NCBI GenBank assembly: GCA_947499275.1
Contig: CANMNM010000087.1
Location: 1-6,308, forward strand
Direction of reading: 5' to 3'
Length of the DNA stretch: 6,308 nt
Origin: Actinomycetota bacterium
GTDB taxonomy: Bacteria > Actinomycetota > Actinomycetes > S36-B12
Shown piece after piece: positions 5,593-6,308 of this stretch (position 1 is its first letter; every line of letters starts with the position of its first letter). The notes under the pieces were generated by a model, which was not told the origin of the DNA, made no database searches, and saw only the letters and a program-made list of their open reading frames with translations. A program made the position numbers and the translations under genes.

Positions 5593-6308
5593 CTACTTCA
5601 CATCCCACCATAGAGTTGCCACTGATCGAGGTTTGGCGTCTTTTGCGGACAATAGTGCAGCAGCTAGCTCTGCATCACGATCCTCGGTGAGACACAACCG
5701 AATTCGCGCCTGACGGATTCGCTCGGCTTCCGGAAGATCAACCCGAGCTCCCCAAGTTTCGTCTTCCCAAATGTCAAGAACCGCTCCGAAGCCTAGTGAT
5801 AAACAAATGTCTTGCAATTGGTATGGAGTTGGTTGGGCGGGTCGATCCAAGTCCCAGAACTTTTTCCACAGCGCATTCATATTGCTCATGGGGTGGGTCA
5901 TGGGAATTTCCATAACCACTCGTTTGCGTGCATGGTCGTTCAAGGCTTGAAGGAAAGGGACAATTTCTGACACGTTGTAGGCAACGTGGTGGCACACGAC
6001 TACATCAGCTTCAGGAACCATGTGCGCGACTTCAGGCCAGTCCCCCAGGTACGTGTGGGCAATTGCCCCACGAGTCTCGGCCGCTTTAAGGAATTCATCG
6101 AGCATTTCTTGCTGGTGGTCGACCGCCGTCAAAGTGCCCGCCGGAGGGGTGATCGCCATTGAGGCTCGGCCACCACCGGATCCAATGTCGAGAACGCTGC
6201 CACCAGGCTCGAGCGCCTCCCGTGCGCGTTGATGTGAGGGTGAATCGGGGATTTCTGCGGCAACGGTGAACATGGCAACGCAGTGCCTCCAAGGAACGTC
6301 AGGTGCTT
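5593..6308 (-). CDS. Class I SAM-dependent methyltransferase, probably 5'-partial
   Basis: Seen from ATG 6273 it has 226 residues with a Rossmann SAM-binding fold: motif I VLDIGSGGG (residues 27-35), Asp52 after strand 2 (TAVDHQ) as the ribose-binding acidic residue, and a motif IV-like DVVVCHHVAYNV (90-101). The HH-x-x-YNV block, VMEIPMTHPM (120-129), W-KKFWDLDRP (136-144) and the terminal TLWWD match an actinobacterial methyltransferase group that I recognise from memory; its substrate is unknown to me. The frame stays open upstream to the window edge and encodes DVPWRHCVAM, resembling the N-terminal PW-x-x-W/H segment of that group, so the true start is probably beyond 6308. The alternative is ATG 6273 with GGAGG 12 bases upstream. 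It is the first visible gene of a probable two-gene unit with VKOR. Confidence 0.85.
   Translation of the reverse strand, partial: APDVPWRHCVAMFTVAAEIPDSPSHQRAREALEPGGSVLDIGSGGGRASMAITPPAGTLTAVDHQQEMLDEFLKAAETRGAIAHTYLGDWPEVAHMVPEADVVVCHHVAYNVSEIVPFLQALNDHARKRVVMEIPMTHPMSNMNALWKKFWDLDRPAQPTPYQLQDICLSLGFGAVLDIWEDETWGARVDLPEAERIRQARIRLCLTEDRDAELAAALLSAKDAKPRSVATLWWDVK
6286..6290 (-). promoter_or_regulatory. Shine-Dalgarno-like GGAGG upstream of the internal ATG of the methyltransferase
   Basis: GGAGG on the minus strand lies 12 bases before ATG 6273. This is longer than the usual 5-9 bases, and no in-frame start codon lies at better spacing. It could mark the real start or be a chance match inside a coding region that continues beyond the window. 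Confidence 0.25.

Overview
The window carries five protein-coding regions and almost no non-coding DNA. It reads as a chromosomal stretch of a Gram-positive actinobacterium of moderate GC content. This assignment is inferred from the gene families: an aqualysin-like secreted subtilase with IPT/TIG repeats, a compact Tat-exported molybdenum oxidoreductase, a VKOR disulfide-generating enzyme and an actinobacterial-type methyltransferase. No rRNA, tRNA, CRISPR array, insertion sequence or phage gene was seen, and there is no marker that fixes the genus.

Left half (1-3603, + strand): the 3' 1200 codons of one very large secreted protein whose start lies outside the window. Its domains in order are: a nidogen-like (NIDO) domain, a Pro-rich linker, a complete subtilisin/proteinase K-type S8 protease, four tandem IPT/TIG Ig-like domains, a Gly/Ser linker, a further beta-rich module, a degenerate OmpA-like domain, and a C-terminal segment resembling a subtilase propeptide. 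A 94-bp gap follows, holding a hairpin that may be a terminator.

Middle (3698-5049, + strand): a two-gene operon whose reading frames overlap by four bases (GTGA). The first gene encodes a sulfite-oxidase-fold molybdopterin oxidoreductase with a twin-arginine signal. The second encodes a four-helix cytochrome b of the formate dehydrogenase gamma type with all four expected heme histidines. Together they most likely form a membrane-bound extracytoplasmic redox enzyme that exchanges electrons with the quinone pool. The layout is comparable to MsrP-MsrQ, but the membrane subunit is unrelated.

Right (4999-6308, - strand): a VKOR-family membrane protein and, immediately upstream of it, a class I SAM-dependent methyltransferase whose start may lie beyond the window edge. 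The methyltransferase stop codon directly abuts the VKOR start codon. The VKOR gene converges on the cytochrome b gene, and their 3' ends overlap by 51 bp.

Common theme: four of the five products are exported or membrane-bound, and three of them handle extracytoplasmic protein or redox chemistry. The most unusual items are the domain architecture of the giant protease, especially the propeptide-like C-terminus, and the pairing of a SUOX-fold enzyme with an FdnI-type cytochrome.
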